Shown in pieces: positions 1 through 12,713 of a stretch of 64,000 nucleotides of DNA. The stretch covers positions 1-64,000 of the forward strand of contig SIJG01000222.1 in the NCBI GenBank assembly GCA_023374025.1, written 5' to 3'. This stretch comes from Heterodera schachtii (lineage: Eukaryota > Nematoda > Chromadorea > Rhabditida > Heteroderidae). Under the pieces are notes generated by a model. That model did no database searches. It saw only the letters and a list, made by a program, of their open reading frames with translations, and was not told the DNA's origin. A program made the position numbers and the translations under genes. Within the stretch, counting starts at the first letter, position 1, and every line of letters starts with the position of its first letter.

Positions 1-3000
1 ATATAATTTTCATAAATTATTTTTATTTTATTTGATCAATAATTATAAATGATTTAATTGAAAATATAACTGATAAACATTTATATAATTTTTTTTAAAT
101 ATTAGTGATTTAATTTTGTATATACTTTCTTTAATCTTTATAAAATTTGGTTTTTTTTATCAATGTATATTTTTATATCTTTGGCTTTTCTTTGATTTTT
201 ATTTTTCTCGAGAAGCTCATTTCCATAGTAATTAGAAAAAGAGATAAACCAAATAATATTTAATTTTTTTTGTAAAATTACTATATTTATTTTATAACGG
301 ATAAATTATTTCTATATTTTAGAATATTACTTTACATTATAGGAGCTTTTATATTTTCTTGCAAATTAATATTTAACTTTGATTTTACATGTGTTAATTA
401 TATCAATCTGATGCGAAAGTTCTGACAATAAATGATTTCTAAATTCAATTAATACCATATTTTATATATTTTAGAAATATTCTAGATACAATTAGGTTTT
501 TAAATGTTACTAGCATCACCCGTCTTTGCCACTGTCCATTTATTTATTTTTCTATTTGACTTTTATGCTTTATCAGTTTGCTTGTGTGTTTTATTACTTT
601 TTTATTCAAAAAATTATAAATTGATTTATTACCAAATGTTTGGTTTCGTTTTGTACAGAATTTAGAAAAGGTAATTAAATAGATTTAACATTTGTATAAT
701 GCCCAAAAATTGCAAAGAATAATTTTGTTTTGAAAATCAAAGAAAAGTAAATTTCAACTAATTTAAATTTACAGATTTTTATATTATTTTGAAAATTCAA
801 ATATTATTTGTTAAATTTAAAGAATTGTAATTAATATTTAATTTAATCCATTTTGGGTAGTATCAGTTTACCAAATTAATTTTGAAATACAATAATGTTG
901 TATCTCTTAAAGAATTATTTTCAAACAATTTATAACTACTTTTTTTGCATTTTTTTAAGATTTTGCGTTTAAAAAAATATTTTTGTAGATTTTAGCGATT
1001 TTTCTGACTTTTTTAGTCATAAATTAAGAACTTTACATTCTGATATAAATTGCATTAAACTAATAATTTATCAAATACTTAAATTTATAATAATTCTTAA
1101 TATAATAATTATAACGAGGCCAAATTTGAATATTTAGCGTACACTATTTAACCTACTGATTAAATGGATAATATTTCAATGAAAATGAAAAAAAAATATA
1201 TATATAATATTAAGTTAAAGAAAGTCGTATTATATAGCGACATATACTTATATATAAAATTAGAAAAAAACATTCTAGTAGCCAGCGTGAATTATGACTC
1301 AGTGTATTATGTCACGGAAACAGTAAATAATGATGAAGAATAAAAAATTGAAACATAATTTAAGATTAAAACAAAAAAATCAAAAAATTATTCGATAGAA
1401 TAAGAAGATTTTTAAACAAAAAGAAGATAAACAAAGAAATTAATTTAATTTCACAAATCTATAAATATACGTTAAAATTAAAGTATTAAAAAAATAAATT
1501 AAAAAAAGAAAAAATACGTAGATTATTTGAAAACTATTTTAATAGTAATTATCCATCACATGACCGCTCAAAAAGGTTAACTCATCGGCCTTTTTAATGA
1601 AAGTTATAATAATTAAAGAATTCATACCAAATAATCTTTGGTACTGAATGAAAAATATTGCCTAATAAGAGAAGTATAGCTAACACAATACTTTAGACTT
1701 AAATTGAATGAGTATTAATGTTATACATCTGAAGAAAATTTATTTAAAAAATCTTAATAATAATAAAAAAATTCAGTTTTTTTTGCGAAGACGAGAGGTG
1801 CACCGAGTCAAATTTTTAATAAATGTATTACAAAGTTACTATAAAAATATACAAATTACTAAGATTAGAAATTTACAAAAGTATAATAAGAATTTGAACA
1901 TACATTATTATTCATTTATTTTTAATTTAAATTGCTCTATTACTAATACAGAAATAAAATAATTTCTTCAATCATGCGAAATTAAATTAACGAGTTTAAA
2001 TAAATTAAAATAACCACTAAAAAGTAAGAAAAGAAATATAATTTTGCAAATAATTTACATTAAATAAAAATAAAGAATAATAAGCACAAAAATTGTTTTG
2101 TGTAAACAATTGTAAACAGGCCTCCAAATTAAAACTCAATGTATTGATTTCTTGAAAAATTTTATAAAATTAATCACCAATTTCCATACTATGATTTCAA
2201 TTTTATGCAATATTTCTAAAAGGTTTTGTAATTTATAACTTTCTGATTTAAAATTTATTTTATCATCGCGTGTTTATTAACATGATTTTTTTTTCTATCG
2301 TCATCTTTGTGACATTTTTATTTTTGATTTGATTTTTAGTATCAGATATAAATAAATAATTCGTTATTTGTCTCATTTTTATAATTAAATTAAAAAGACA
2401 TAAATTATCGTTTTGCTAAATTAGCAAACTTTAGAATAAAAAAAATTCACTTAAAATGACAAAATGATTAAAAAAAGAAGACGATTATTTGAATTAAAAC
2501 TTAGCTTTGGTAGAAAACTTAGTCAATAAATTAACTTAATTGTTTATGCTATTTTGCACCAATTCTAAGCATTTTGCAATTATAATATTATTATTAAATA
2601 GAAAGCCCAATCTGTGGTTTGACATCATGTGTCGGCATTGCGCAGAAAATTCAATGTTTAATCAGTAAAGAGTATGAAATTTTTTGCAGTTTTTTCTTTT
2701 TAAAAAATTTTCTTTTTATAATTTTCTTTATTATAAAAACTTAACCAGACAAATTTTAAAATGAAAATATATTTTTTAATAATATCCAAAAATTGTTTAA
2801 AATCAGATTTAAAACAAAACATCATTCAAAAGAAAAATAACAACTAAATTACAATAATGTAACAATAAAGGAAAAAGTAAAATTTCTTAGGCACCAGGAA
2901 CGATGATTATGACATAACTGCCACTCCAAAATTTTGCCATGAATATTTCTTATAAAAAGTAAAAATAAATGACATTGTATTCTATATTATAATTGAATGA

Positions 3001-5867
3001 GTTTAATAACGGTTTAACGTTTATGAATTAACATCAAATTCATAATGGAAAAAAGTAATTAAATATTATACGCATCCTATAAAGGTAGAATATATAAACT
3101 AATAACAAATTAGCCAATCTAAATCCTAAGGTTGTAGATTATATAATAAAAAATTATGGTTTAATAAAAATAAAGTATTCTTGATTGTAAATTTAGGTTA
3201 AATTTTACATTGAATAAATCAAAATTATTGAAAAAAATTTAATTAATTTGAGATGCAAAATAATTTAACATGGATAATTAGATGAAAAAGCTATAAGAAT
3301 AAGAAAATATTAACGACAAAAAAATTAATATAAGATTTAAGCTTGAAAAGATAAAATTAAACTTGAACTATTTTAAATAGTAAATATTTATAAAAAATTA
3401 AAAAAAATTATAATAATATTTACTATTAAATATTTCACGAGAATTAATAATTGAGAAATGATCTATAAATACTAAGTGCGAAATTTTAAAATTTAAGTCC
3501 TATATATAAAATTTATTGGAGCCTAAAATTAAAAACGGCATAAATATAAATTTTAAAAGCATAAAAAACATATACAATTGCAAGGATCTCTTTTCATAGC
3601 CAATTATTTTTAATCATTTTTTAAAAAATCAACTATATAATGAATGATATTTTGATTTCCTAGTTAAATAATAAATAAAAACTTTGAATTTCAATTCAAT
3701 TTATGCATTATTTCATAATTTTTATTCAATAGAATAAACAAAAAATTCTTAAAAATACCAAATTTATGATTGAGAAAAGATAAATGTATAGTACTCAATT
3801 GTTTTATTACAAATTTTCAATAAAAGAAACTGAATAAACTATAGAAAAAAAAATCTCTACCTTATTTTTTTGAGTATATTTACTAAATCATAGAAGCAAA
3901 AGTTAAATGATTAAAATGAGAAGCAAAAAAATCTAAAATATATTAAAGTAAGTTGATAAAATAATTAAAGTCAAGTAACTGATGTGATGAAAATAAAAGA
4001 AATAATTAATTCAATAATAAAATAACATCATTTTAATAATCAAACATAGTCATAATTTATAAAACTATTAGATTTAAAAGCTATAGAATGGAACTAAAAC
4101 CTATAGACATTAAAAGTTTAAAAAAATTAAAAGAAAAAAAAATTAAATTTTTGCTTCTGAATAAATTGAATAATTGAATAACTTAATTGGTGCAAATTGT
4201 TTTATTGAGAGAAAATTAATAAAGAAAAATAAACCGTCAAAATATTCATTATTTCTACTTATATTTATAAATTTCTACAATATGCTTAAATTTGAATCAA
4301 AACCATAAAATATGAATACTGCAAGATGCATTGATATTATTAAAAATTTATTTAATTCACTTATTTATAAACTAAATTGAATTAATTAAAGAATTAAATT
4401 TTTGAATTCAAAGTTTCGACGCAAATTATCTTTTTTACATTATTTATAATAAGTATTTGTCCAAGTCTCGCAATTCAATCGACGTGGGAGTTTTCATTCT
4501 TTTTTACTAACAATAAAAATTTGTTTTCAATATGCGACTATTCATATTTTAAAAGTTTAATAAAGCGCGCTAAAGGTACAATTTTTATGCCTTTCCCATA
4601 GCATAAATTAACGGAACGATAAAGATCATTCCGATTAAATTATTTAATTTTAAACAATTCATGTTATTTTGCAATTTTGAAAAAGGAAAGGTTTACCCAA
4701 AATAATAACCGAAAGAAAGTAAATAAAATAAAACACAAAATTATTTTAACAAATTAAAAAAATATATTTTATGAATTCCTTGTTTTAATGATTTTTAATG
4801 TTTGTTCGTTATAAATTTAATATTATAAAAACTAATCCCTATTTTTATTTATCAATAAAAATATGACACCAAAAGATTTCTAAATAAAACAAATATGATT
4901 AAATTATGTGAAAAATAAAAAATATAATTTTTTATATAGTACTAAAGATCATTAATATTATTGATACATGGGAGGCAAAAATTTCGTCAATTATAGAACC
5001 ATACGATCCTACGGCAACAGTAAGACCTACGCGAGTGAAATTAACCAAATTCGTAAATAATATTAATTTGTAAAATAATAAATCATACAGAGAAAATAAA
5101 ATTTCAATCATAAAAACTTCACACACGGATCGGCTCATCACAAGAATTCGAAAATAATTAAAATAAATCTTTCGGGAAAGAATAAAACATAATTCTCAAA
5201 CTAAATTAAAATCAGACAGTTTTAAATACCAATAATAAAGAATTTATCAATAGAAATCTATGAAAAGTGAGGCATAAAGCAAATGATTAAAATAATTTTA
5301 AATATAAAAAAATACAAGAAAGAAAAGTTACTACGAGTTAGCTAATTTGTAAGCCATTCCTAAACAAAAGGAAGTTAAAAATGTTTTGAGAATAAATGCA
5401 CAATGTATTAATAAATAAGTTTTATGCATTAAATACAAAGAAAATATAGAATTAATATCATAAACAAGTTATCTATAATACAGTATAGCAAATATAAATG
5501 AATTTACTCTTATTAGATTACAATTTAAATCTACAGGAGGAAAATAGGCAGAGAAGAAATTGAACTCACATTTGTTTTTTTAATTGTAAAATTAAAATAT
5601 TCTCTGCTGATAAAATTGATAAATTTTTAAAAATTATGAAATTCTAAATTTCGCAAAATTATAGTAATAAAAGCAATTAAATTTCTGAATACTTAAATAA
5701 AGAGCAAATACGCCTTAGTTAATTAAGAATAAAAATTTAAGAAACGACTGTTACTTTGTAAATTCACCTTTAGTTATAAAATTATTAAAGAAAACGAAAA
5801 AATATATTCGAGAAAACAATTTAAAAAAGTAATTGTTCTTTAATTAATGATCAATAAATACATAAGA
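1..5867. other. A/T-rich non-coding stretch, no gene seen
   Basis: No convincing gene. An 84-codon frame at 1708-1962 (+) is nearly all K, N, I, L, F and Y, as expected from random A/T sequence. A 69-codon frame at 4932-5141 (-) holds a short less-biased patch at about 4970-5050 but has no recognisable motif or convincing splice sites. From about 2700 onward the plus strand becomes strongly A-rich. Confidence 0.6.
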
Positions 5868-6062
5868 AATACTATTAATATTATTTTATGAATGAAAATC
5901 ATTATCTCGTCGATCATTCTATAGAAGAAAAATTAATATTTACCTTTATTGTTCTTTTTTGAAAAGTCGATAGTAAATATCAACTATACATTTCTATGAA
6001 AATTGTAATTTTTATCAAAACAGAAAACAAATTTAAATTATTCAATAAAATATTTTAATGAA
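5868..6062 (+). repeat. Diverged direct repeat, copy 1
   Basis: This segment starts at a shared block, attattttatgaatgaaaa, passes through gaaaaattaatattta and acatttctatgaaaattgtaa, and ends in aaattattcaataaaat. The same blocks occur in the same order at 6831-7020, about 960 bases downstream. The copies differ at many positions and carry small indels, so the duplication is old. No TIR, poly-A tail or coding frame is visible. Confidence 0.6.
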
Positions 6063-6315
6063 GAGTTTTAAATACTCAAAGAACTAGAGAAATTAAAATT
6101 TTCAACACTTAAAAACATTTTTAATAATATATTATAAAAACGGTTAAATATACTTATTTAAATTCATCAATAAATGGCTGAATTAACAAATTAATTAATA
6201 ATGTATTTAAAAAAATTAATGTTATTTGAATAACCTTTGGAAAAGTTAAAGAATTTAATTTTCTATAATTTAGATGAATTGTTATTAAAATAAATTGAAT
6301 TAATTAAGTCATCCA

Positions 6316-6462
6316 ATGCGACAATGCAATTTACTATTTGAAAAAATAACGAACAACGCGGTAACTGCATCCATGGAGAACAAAAAACTCTTCTCAGTCA
6401 TGTTAACTAAGAATAACATGAAAAACCCATTTATACCTTTACGAAATTACACTAATAAATAA
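6316..6462 (+). other. 48-codon open segment, possible small ORF or gene debris
   Basis: An ATG at 6316 opens a 48-codon frame ending at TAA 6460-6462. It uses less biased codons than its surroundings and includes the stretch NNAVTASMENKKLFSVML. I recognise no family, signal peptide or membrane segment. Nothing resembling a GT splice donor lies near the end, so if real it would be a terminal exon or a processed fragment. A frame of this length is common by chance in this window, and only its amino-acid balance makes it stand out. Confidence 0.15.
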
Positions 6463-6830
6463 GAACAAATATAAAAATTCCAAAAATAATTTCATAATTA
6501 GCAATGTTAGGATAAAATGTCTAATAAACTTACAAAGTCATTACTTCTAAAAATCCTATTAAAAATAACCTACTAAAGAACTATATGAACTAAAGTGTTT
6601 GAGTCAAATGCTAAATAGTGAATCAATAAAAAGTAATTAATTAGAAAAACAAATTAATTAGAAAAACATTTAAATTATACCATTAATGTTTCTTTAGGGT
6701 CATTGTTTTCAGTGGTGTTAATATCAGTAGAAAATAAATAAAGTAATATAATTGATGAAAACCCCATTATATATTAATATATAAAAAATAAATTTGAACC
6801 TATACTTTCATAAAATAATTTCCTCAGAAA

Positions 6831-7020
6831 TAATAATATTATTTTATGAATGAAAAACAATAACTCATCGAGGCAATTTTTATAAGAAAAATTAATGTTA
6901 ATTTCTTTTTTTTGTAAAGTCAATACCTAAAATATGAACAATACATTTCTATGAAAATTGTAATACATTTTATTAAAATAGAAAGGAAGCTTAAATTATT
7001 CAATAAAATTTATTTTAGAT
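6831..7020 (+). repeat. Diverged direct repeat, copy 2
   Basis: Same order of blocks as 5868-6062: attattttatgaatgaaaa, gaaaaattaatgttaattt, acatttctatgaaaattgta, aaattattcaataaaat. The flanks of the two copies do not match, so this is a short dispersed or decayed tandem duplication rather than part of a longer unit. Confidence 0.6.
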
Positions 7021-7340
7021 TTACTATAAAAATTAATATTAGAAAAAATAATAAAGATAATTACCATAAAAGGTTACTAATAAAGAATGTTCAAGCAATT
7101 GTAACCAATTATAGAGGGTAAATAAATACTTGAAGAAAATTTACATGACCGAAAAATAAAACATCTAAAGTAACATAAAATTAACAATATTGACCTTTTA
7201 ACTGAACACGTCTTTAGTAATTGAAATGCATTTTAAAAATACGCGAGCACAGAAAACTAAATTAAGATAAGTTGGGAATTAAATTTGTGAAAATTATATA
7301 TATATTTTTTTAAAGACATATATATTATATCATAATTAAA

Positions 7341-7472
7341 AAGCAAAATCGTACCCCGTTTGACCCAACTTTTGTGGAGAGTTATCCCGTATTTGTTCAA
7401 AAGCGAAGAAATTTAAATAAACTAAAGCTCAACGAACAGCGTGCACAAAATTCCAACGAATTCTCCCTATAA
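7341..7472 (+). other. 43-codon open segment with protein-like composition
   Basis: Read from 7341, this frame gives a balanced run including NRTPFDPTFVESYPVFVQKR and then LNKLKLNEQRAQ, with TAA at 7470-7472. It continues open upstream to about 7314, but that part is plain A/T sequence. There is no ATG. The segment is preceded by a plausible AG (aattaaaaag), so a terminal exon or retrocopied gene end is possible. I do not recognise the family. Composition differs sharply from both flanks. Confidence 0.25.
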
Positions 7473-8732
7473 ATAATTTTAATTTTATAGATCAATATAT
7501 CATTAAATTTAATGGATTATGAAGATTTTTAAGGCCGATTAATTGTAGAAAATAATTTTATTTTTATGAATATTAAATCTTCATTTTAAAAAGTATAACT
7601 GAAATTAAAAGATAATATAACACTTTTTCGTTATAGAAATAGTAAGTTAAAGACAAACAAATCATTAAAAAAAATGTACTTTTTCAATTACATTGTAAGG
7701 CATTTTATAGATATAAGGAAATATATAAAGGTATAATTAGGCTAATTTAATCACGGTATAATATTTAAATAATCAATAAGTATAAAAAAGAATAAATCAA
7801 ATTTTTCAACAAAAAATTCATTTCAGGATAAGTGTAAAATTTACAAAATTAATTAAATAAATCTTATTTTGATACAAATTCTGATTCAAATGGCATTCTT
7901 GTTACACCGACACGGGCACAAATGAAATATTTGTTTTCTGATCACACAAATTTAATTCACGAGATTTATTGAACAAGAACTAAGCAATTACCAAATTTTA
8001 TAAAATAAATTATCAATTTATCGTTTTACCAAAAATAAAGCAACAACGAATTTTAACTATGAATCATAACGATAAAGATGGACCTTTGGATTACTAACTT
8101 TTTCATAATTAATAAATTTATAGCTGGTGATTTCTATCATTAAATAAAAAAGCTATAAAATAATTTTATTTAATATTAATAAGTCAAATGATTTTTTGGA
8201 TTGAATTATATTAAAATATAGAAACAATAATTGTATAATTTTTATTCAATTGAAAATAATCAAAAGCTTCGCTCATGATGGAGAGGTAGAAACAAATGGC
8301 TAGTTGCGTGACTGTTCATTAGGATAAATATTTCGATACCGGCGCACACCTGCGGATATCAAGAGCCAATAAAAAATTCTAAACAAGCAAATATATCGAG
8401 CAAAAAGTAAAAATTTAAGATACAAAAATATATTTAAAATTTCATGAATTTGCGCTGCACAATTAAGTATCATTTTAAAGCATGTTTTTTTAACTTAAAT
8501 AATGGTGCACGTGCACTTAAATAAATCATAAATAATAAAAGAAAGGTACCCTGCTTATTTAAATAATTATCTACTATTATTTTATTTAAATTTATTAAAA
8601 ATAACTACTAATTCAAGCAATTTTTACTTTTAGTAAATTGTTCTTTTGAGATCATACAGAAAAAAAATTTCTGTTAAATTATAATTTTGAAGGAAATAAA
8701 AATTTAAAAAAAATTTCTTCAATACACGATTT
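7473..8732. other. A-rich non-coding stretch
   Basis: Nothing convincing. A higher-GC patch at about 8265-8365 reads partly open on both strands (the plus frame has internal stops), so its coding status cannot be judged. A perfect short palindrome gtgcacgtgcac lies at about 8503-8514. Confidence 0.5.
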
Positions 8733-8859
8733 CACCGGGTACCCGATACCCGACCCGGTACCCGGTTTAAAAACTGGTGCCCGACCCGGTACCCTGCTTT
8801 TCAATACCCGGTAATTCGGACCCGGTTTTTGCCCAAATACCCGGACCCGTGCAGCCCTA
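8733..8859 (-). mobile_element. Solo hAT-like end with cccggtaccc subterminal repeats
   Basis: A GC-rich 127-base island in A/T DNA, made of repeated acccg/cccggtaccc words (for example ccgggtacccgatacccg, cccgacccggtaccc, aatacccggacccg). It ends sharply at 8859 in gcagcccta. The reverse complement, tagggctgc, is identical to the first nine bases of the intact hAT-like element at 40003. The island therefore looks like one end of a hAT-type element, read outward on the minus strand. The partner end and the TSD are missing. Confidence 0.6.
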
Positions 8860-9174
8860 ATTTAAATAAATGTAAATAATTAAGAATAATTTAATCCATT
8901 GTATTGTAAATAAAACTATGAGAATCATCCATTATTTTTATTTTATTAAAAATAATTTAACCATTTATTTATCGAGTCTTAAAAAAATTATTGAATTTAT
9001 TAATTTGATATTTGGATTTGACTCTTAGAATTAGATTTATAAAATTGTTTGAAATAATTTAAATACTAGATTTATTGAAAATTAAATTAATCTGGTTTTT
9101 ACAATTGTTTTTACAGTATAGTCAGATTTTAAAAAGGAAAAAATATCTAATTATCTTTCTTTTGTTTTCTCACG
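8860..9174. other. A/T-rich spacer
   Basis: No gene, hairpin or repeat noticed between the solo hAT end and the CT repeat. Confidence 0.5.
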
Positions 9175-9254
9175 CACTCTCTTTCTCTCTCTCTCTCACT
9201 CACTATCTCTCTTTTCTCTCTCTCTCCTCTTTTTTCTCTCTCTCTCTCTCTCTA
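9175..9254 (+). repeat. CT-rich microsatellite
   Basis: About 80 bases of nearly pure pyrimidine, mostly (CT)n with a few interruptions (cact, cttttct). The small open frame read across it (9075-9278) is an artefact of the repeat. Confidence 0.95.
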
Positions 9255-10218
9255 TCAACTATTCGTTTTAATGTATAAATTATATTAATATTTGTACTTA
9301 AAATTTTTCGTTTTATTATTTTAAAAATCAGTTATAGGTTTTATCATATTCTAAAACAATTATAATTGTCAACAATATTTTAACTTTATTTTATTTGTAC
9401 TTATAATATAGATATCGGAAAGGGACCAGCTCCAGTCCAGTAAGTTTCTAATGAATAAAATAAACATTTTCTGAAATATTATTTAATCTTTTTAGTTCGA
9501 AGCAAAATTTTTTTTTAATTCTTGGTCACTTAGTTTTCAATCTTTAAATTCAACAAAAAAAAATGATTCAAAATATTGTCCATTATTACCGATAAATCCG
9601 CAAGAGATCAATCACAATGGAAAATTCATTATGAATTTTAGAGATGACAAAGTAAAAATGATTATTTTTGGGGTAGGTATTTTTGAAGGTAAATTTAAAG
9701 AAAATGAAAATAGATACATAGACAGAGAAAACTATAGTAAATCCTAATGCAATTAATTAATTACGATGACTTTCATGAGCGTGTAAAAGTGCGCCAATTG
9801 GGGTAATTTTGTGGTTTTAATTTATGAGTGTTAAAATTAAATTTTGTGAATTTCATTAACAATTATTAGATAATAATTACTATTTAAAAAGATCATAATT
9901 GAAAAAAACTTCAATAAATTATTAGTAAAAGAATTGAATTGAATTATTAATGCAGTTTATGTCATATAATATAATTTTAATTCGCTATGATTCCACAGAA
10001 AGGACAAGCTTTGTTCGCTGCATTCTCTCCAAATTAAATTATTATTTCTTAATTCGAAAAATAATTCTAATTACAAAATATTCAAACAAATAAACAAAAT
10101 TTATTAATTTAAAAATATTCTAATCTTTTTAAAAGATAAATACTTTATACTTTATTTTTTTGAGATTTTAAATTTTAGAAATTAAACAAGGACCTTAATT
10201 TCAAAAACAATAAAATCG
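9255..10218. other. A/T-rich spacer
   Basis: No gene seen. A slightly less biased patch at about 9985-10035 has no long open frame. Confidence 0.5.
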
Positions 10219-10430
10219 GGTACTTTTCCGTTTTGGGGCCAAAGTTTAAAAAAAAATTTTTTTAATCAATAGCGGGCGCGTAGAATTGCTAAAGCTACGC
10301 GCCAAAATTATTTCGGAGGCATAAATGCCACAATTTGAGTTCATATCTCATCGAATGGATCTGCAATTCAACTAGCTCGCTGTTGATTTGAAAAAAAAAT
10401 CAAACTTTGGCCCCAAAACGGAAAAGTACC
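10219..10430. mobile_element. hAT-like MITE, 212 bp, TSD taaaatcg
   Basis: The left end, starting ggtacttttccgttttgg, is matched by a perfect 29-base inverted copy at the right end, closing with ccaaaacggaaaagtacc at 10430. The octamer taaaatcg stands immediately outside both ends (10211-10218 and 10431-10438) as a perfect 8-bp TSD, the hallmark of the hAT superfamily. The interior, about 150 bases, contains an internal gcgcgtag/ctacgcgc pair and no open frame of note. It must be mobilised in trans. Confidence 0.92.
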
Positions 10431-11708
10431 TAAAATCGTCAGTGGTAGTTTAATAAGGCACTGGCAAATTTAATTTAATTTAATTTAATTATAAAGAAAA
10501 TACTCACTAACTTTAAAATCATATATTTGAATTCTAAATTTTGATTTCAAAAGTAATAAGCATCAGATAAGCAATTGCATTCAAGAGGAATTCTCCTAGA
10601 ATTAAAAAATTTTAATTTAGAGATGATATATTATTAATTCAAGATCTAATTTTTGTTAAAATATTCGGATAAAGAATCATTTAAAAACAAAACGTATATA
10701 AACTGAAAAGAAAATATTCACGAAACAAATGGCAATAAGAAAAATTATCAATAATTAAAAAAAATTACAATCCAAAACTTTGCCAATAAATCAGCTCAGG
10801 ATTTCGTTTGAATTCATCTTCAAAAAGCAAAAACAAAATTAAAAAAAACATAAAACAAACATGTACAATATATTGTTTAATAAATACATTCCAAAATTTA
10901 ATTTTATAATTTGGATATGTAAATCTTTCACAATAAGAACATTTATTTGAATACTTAGATGAAACCAAGAACCTACATTTTTCTTGGTGAGATTATGATA
11001 TAAAGAAAATATGAAATCTATGATATAATTAAAAATTAAAAAAAACAAAAAATGTAAAATTTTTAAATATAATATTTAATCTTATCGACGAAACTGATTA
11101 TCATTAACTGTATAATATTACTTGCTCTCAAGAAACCCCTTGTCTGAATACTAGAACAAATTCCCTAACTCGTTAAACACAACTTAGCTCAAAATTTTTG
11201 AATTAGTGATTTTTTCAATTCTTAGATGCAAAACCAAAATTAAAAATCATTTTTGATCAAATCATAAAATTAACGTTTAATAAAAAAAGATTTAAAATAA
11301 AATATTGCTAAAAATATTTCAAACTTGAATAGTAAAATAAAATTCCGAAAATATAATTGCTTTTATAGGCAAAAATGAAAATCATATAAAATTGAAAGAA
11401 ATTAAGAACTTTTAAAAGAACTGAATCTAACGATGTTCTCATATCAAATCCAACGAATTCGGAATAAGATCATGAGTAATCTCAATAAAATAATTGAATT
11501 TTAAAATAGAAGCTTAGATAAGCATATAAATTAATAAAATTAATTATTTAATTTTTTCTTTGAGGAGGAAAAATTTATATTGATATGAAAATGAGCTAAT
11601 TTTCTTTAAATCATAGTAAATATATAGCTATGTCGGATAAAATAAATAGTTTTATTTATTTCAATTAATGTATTTTCATTATTAGTGAGTTGCTAGACAT
11701 GGTGCTAG
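10431..11708. other. Non-coding stretch with an AATTT pentamer repeat
   Basis: About five units of the pentamer aattt lie at 10467-10491. Overlapping minus-strand frames at 10765-11048 are F/L/I/Y/N-rich and look random. Nothing else noted. Confidence 0.5.
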
Positions 11709-12102
11709 GTTGTTCCACAAAAAACTCAGTGATCGAAAAATTAAATAAAAATTTAATTATTCAATTCACAAAACACGGTGCCGTCCGGTTAACACTAATG
11801 TACGGCGCGACGCAAGTCATTTTCAAATTTTTTAATTTTTCAATTTTTCACATCATTCTCGCCAATTTTCTCCATTTGTAGTAGACACAGACGGACGCCA
11901 TTAATACCCTTTTGTAAGTTCATCCAAATGAATGGATCAAGAAACGAACCCGGCCTGGGAGATAGTCCTTTAAAAACTGAATAAAAAATTGTTCTTAACT
12001 GGGCCGGTCCGGGTTCCGTATCAAGCACTTTTTGTGCCCCGAAAATGGTGCGATCGGCTTCCGGAAAATGACCAATCAATCACTGAGTTTTTGTGGAACG
12101 AC
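11709..12102 (-). mobile_element. TIR element of about 394 bp, copy A of a two-copy family
   Basis: The left end, gttgttccacaaaaaactc, is repeated inverted at the right end, gagtttttgtggaacgac, over about 25 bases with one substitution and one indel. No clean TSD is visible. The right half (about 11930-12085) is GC-rich with gggccggtccgggttcc and matches the element at 22213-22460 in reverse orientation. Both copies keep the same frame open across the matching part (...EPGPA..LRTIF.SVF.GLSPRPG). That frame begins at a TTG rather than ATG, and the differences between copies change amino acids freely. Confidence 0.75.
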
Positions 12103-12653
12103 TCAAAAAATAAAAAATCACTTAATTATTTTTATTTATTTTTTATTCGAAATTTACATTGATCATTAATTATTATTTAAATCTTTGCTTCATTTTTTAT
12201 TCAAAAACCTAATGAATTAAAAGAAAATTAAAAAAATGAAATGAGAAAAAATAAATTTAAAAAATAAATAAAACTATTTGAATTAAATTAATATTTCTTA
12301 AAAATAATATTTTTCTTTAATTAAACTTTAACGCAACACTAAAATTTTAAGAAAATTTAAAAAAGATAAATTAAAATAATTATTAGCGCAATACGGCGGA
12401 ACAAAAAACCGAGCCTGTAAAGCGAGACCATAAAGAATTCTAAATAAAAGTGTAATGCTAATATTTATAAACAATATATTATTTATAAAAATTGTATCTT
12501 TAATTTAAAATATAAATGAATTATATGAAAATAAATATTATTAAAACAAAAAGAATATATTTTATCTAACCAAAATAATATACTGAAGTTACTTTTTTTC
12601 GGAAAAGTATTTATTTTCTCATGACAGAACCAAACATAGAGGTGGATGTTGCC
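12103..12653. other. A/T-rich spacer
   Basis: Contains a short GC-richer patch at about 12385-12432 (gcgcaatacggcggaac). I see no gene or repeat in it. Confidence 0.5.
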
Positions 12654-12713
12654 AATTAGTAAATTTTAAACTTTTATTGATTTCAATTAGGAAATTTAAA
12701 CTTTTATTGATTT
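12654..12713 (+). repeat. Short tandem duplication, about 30 bp x 2
   Basis: The unit aattagtaaattttaaactt continued by ttattgattt is present at 12654-12684 and again, with two bases missing and one changed, at 12685-12713. Confidence 0.8.

Noticed and set aside
9075..9278. Ser/Leu-rich frame
   Set aside because: Product of the CT microsatellite.
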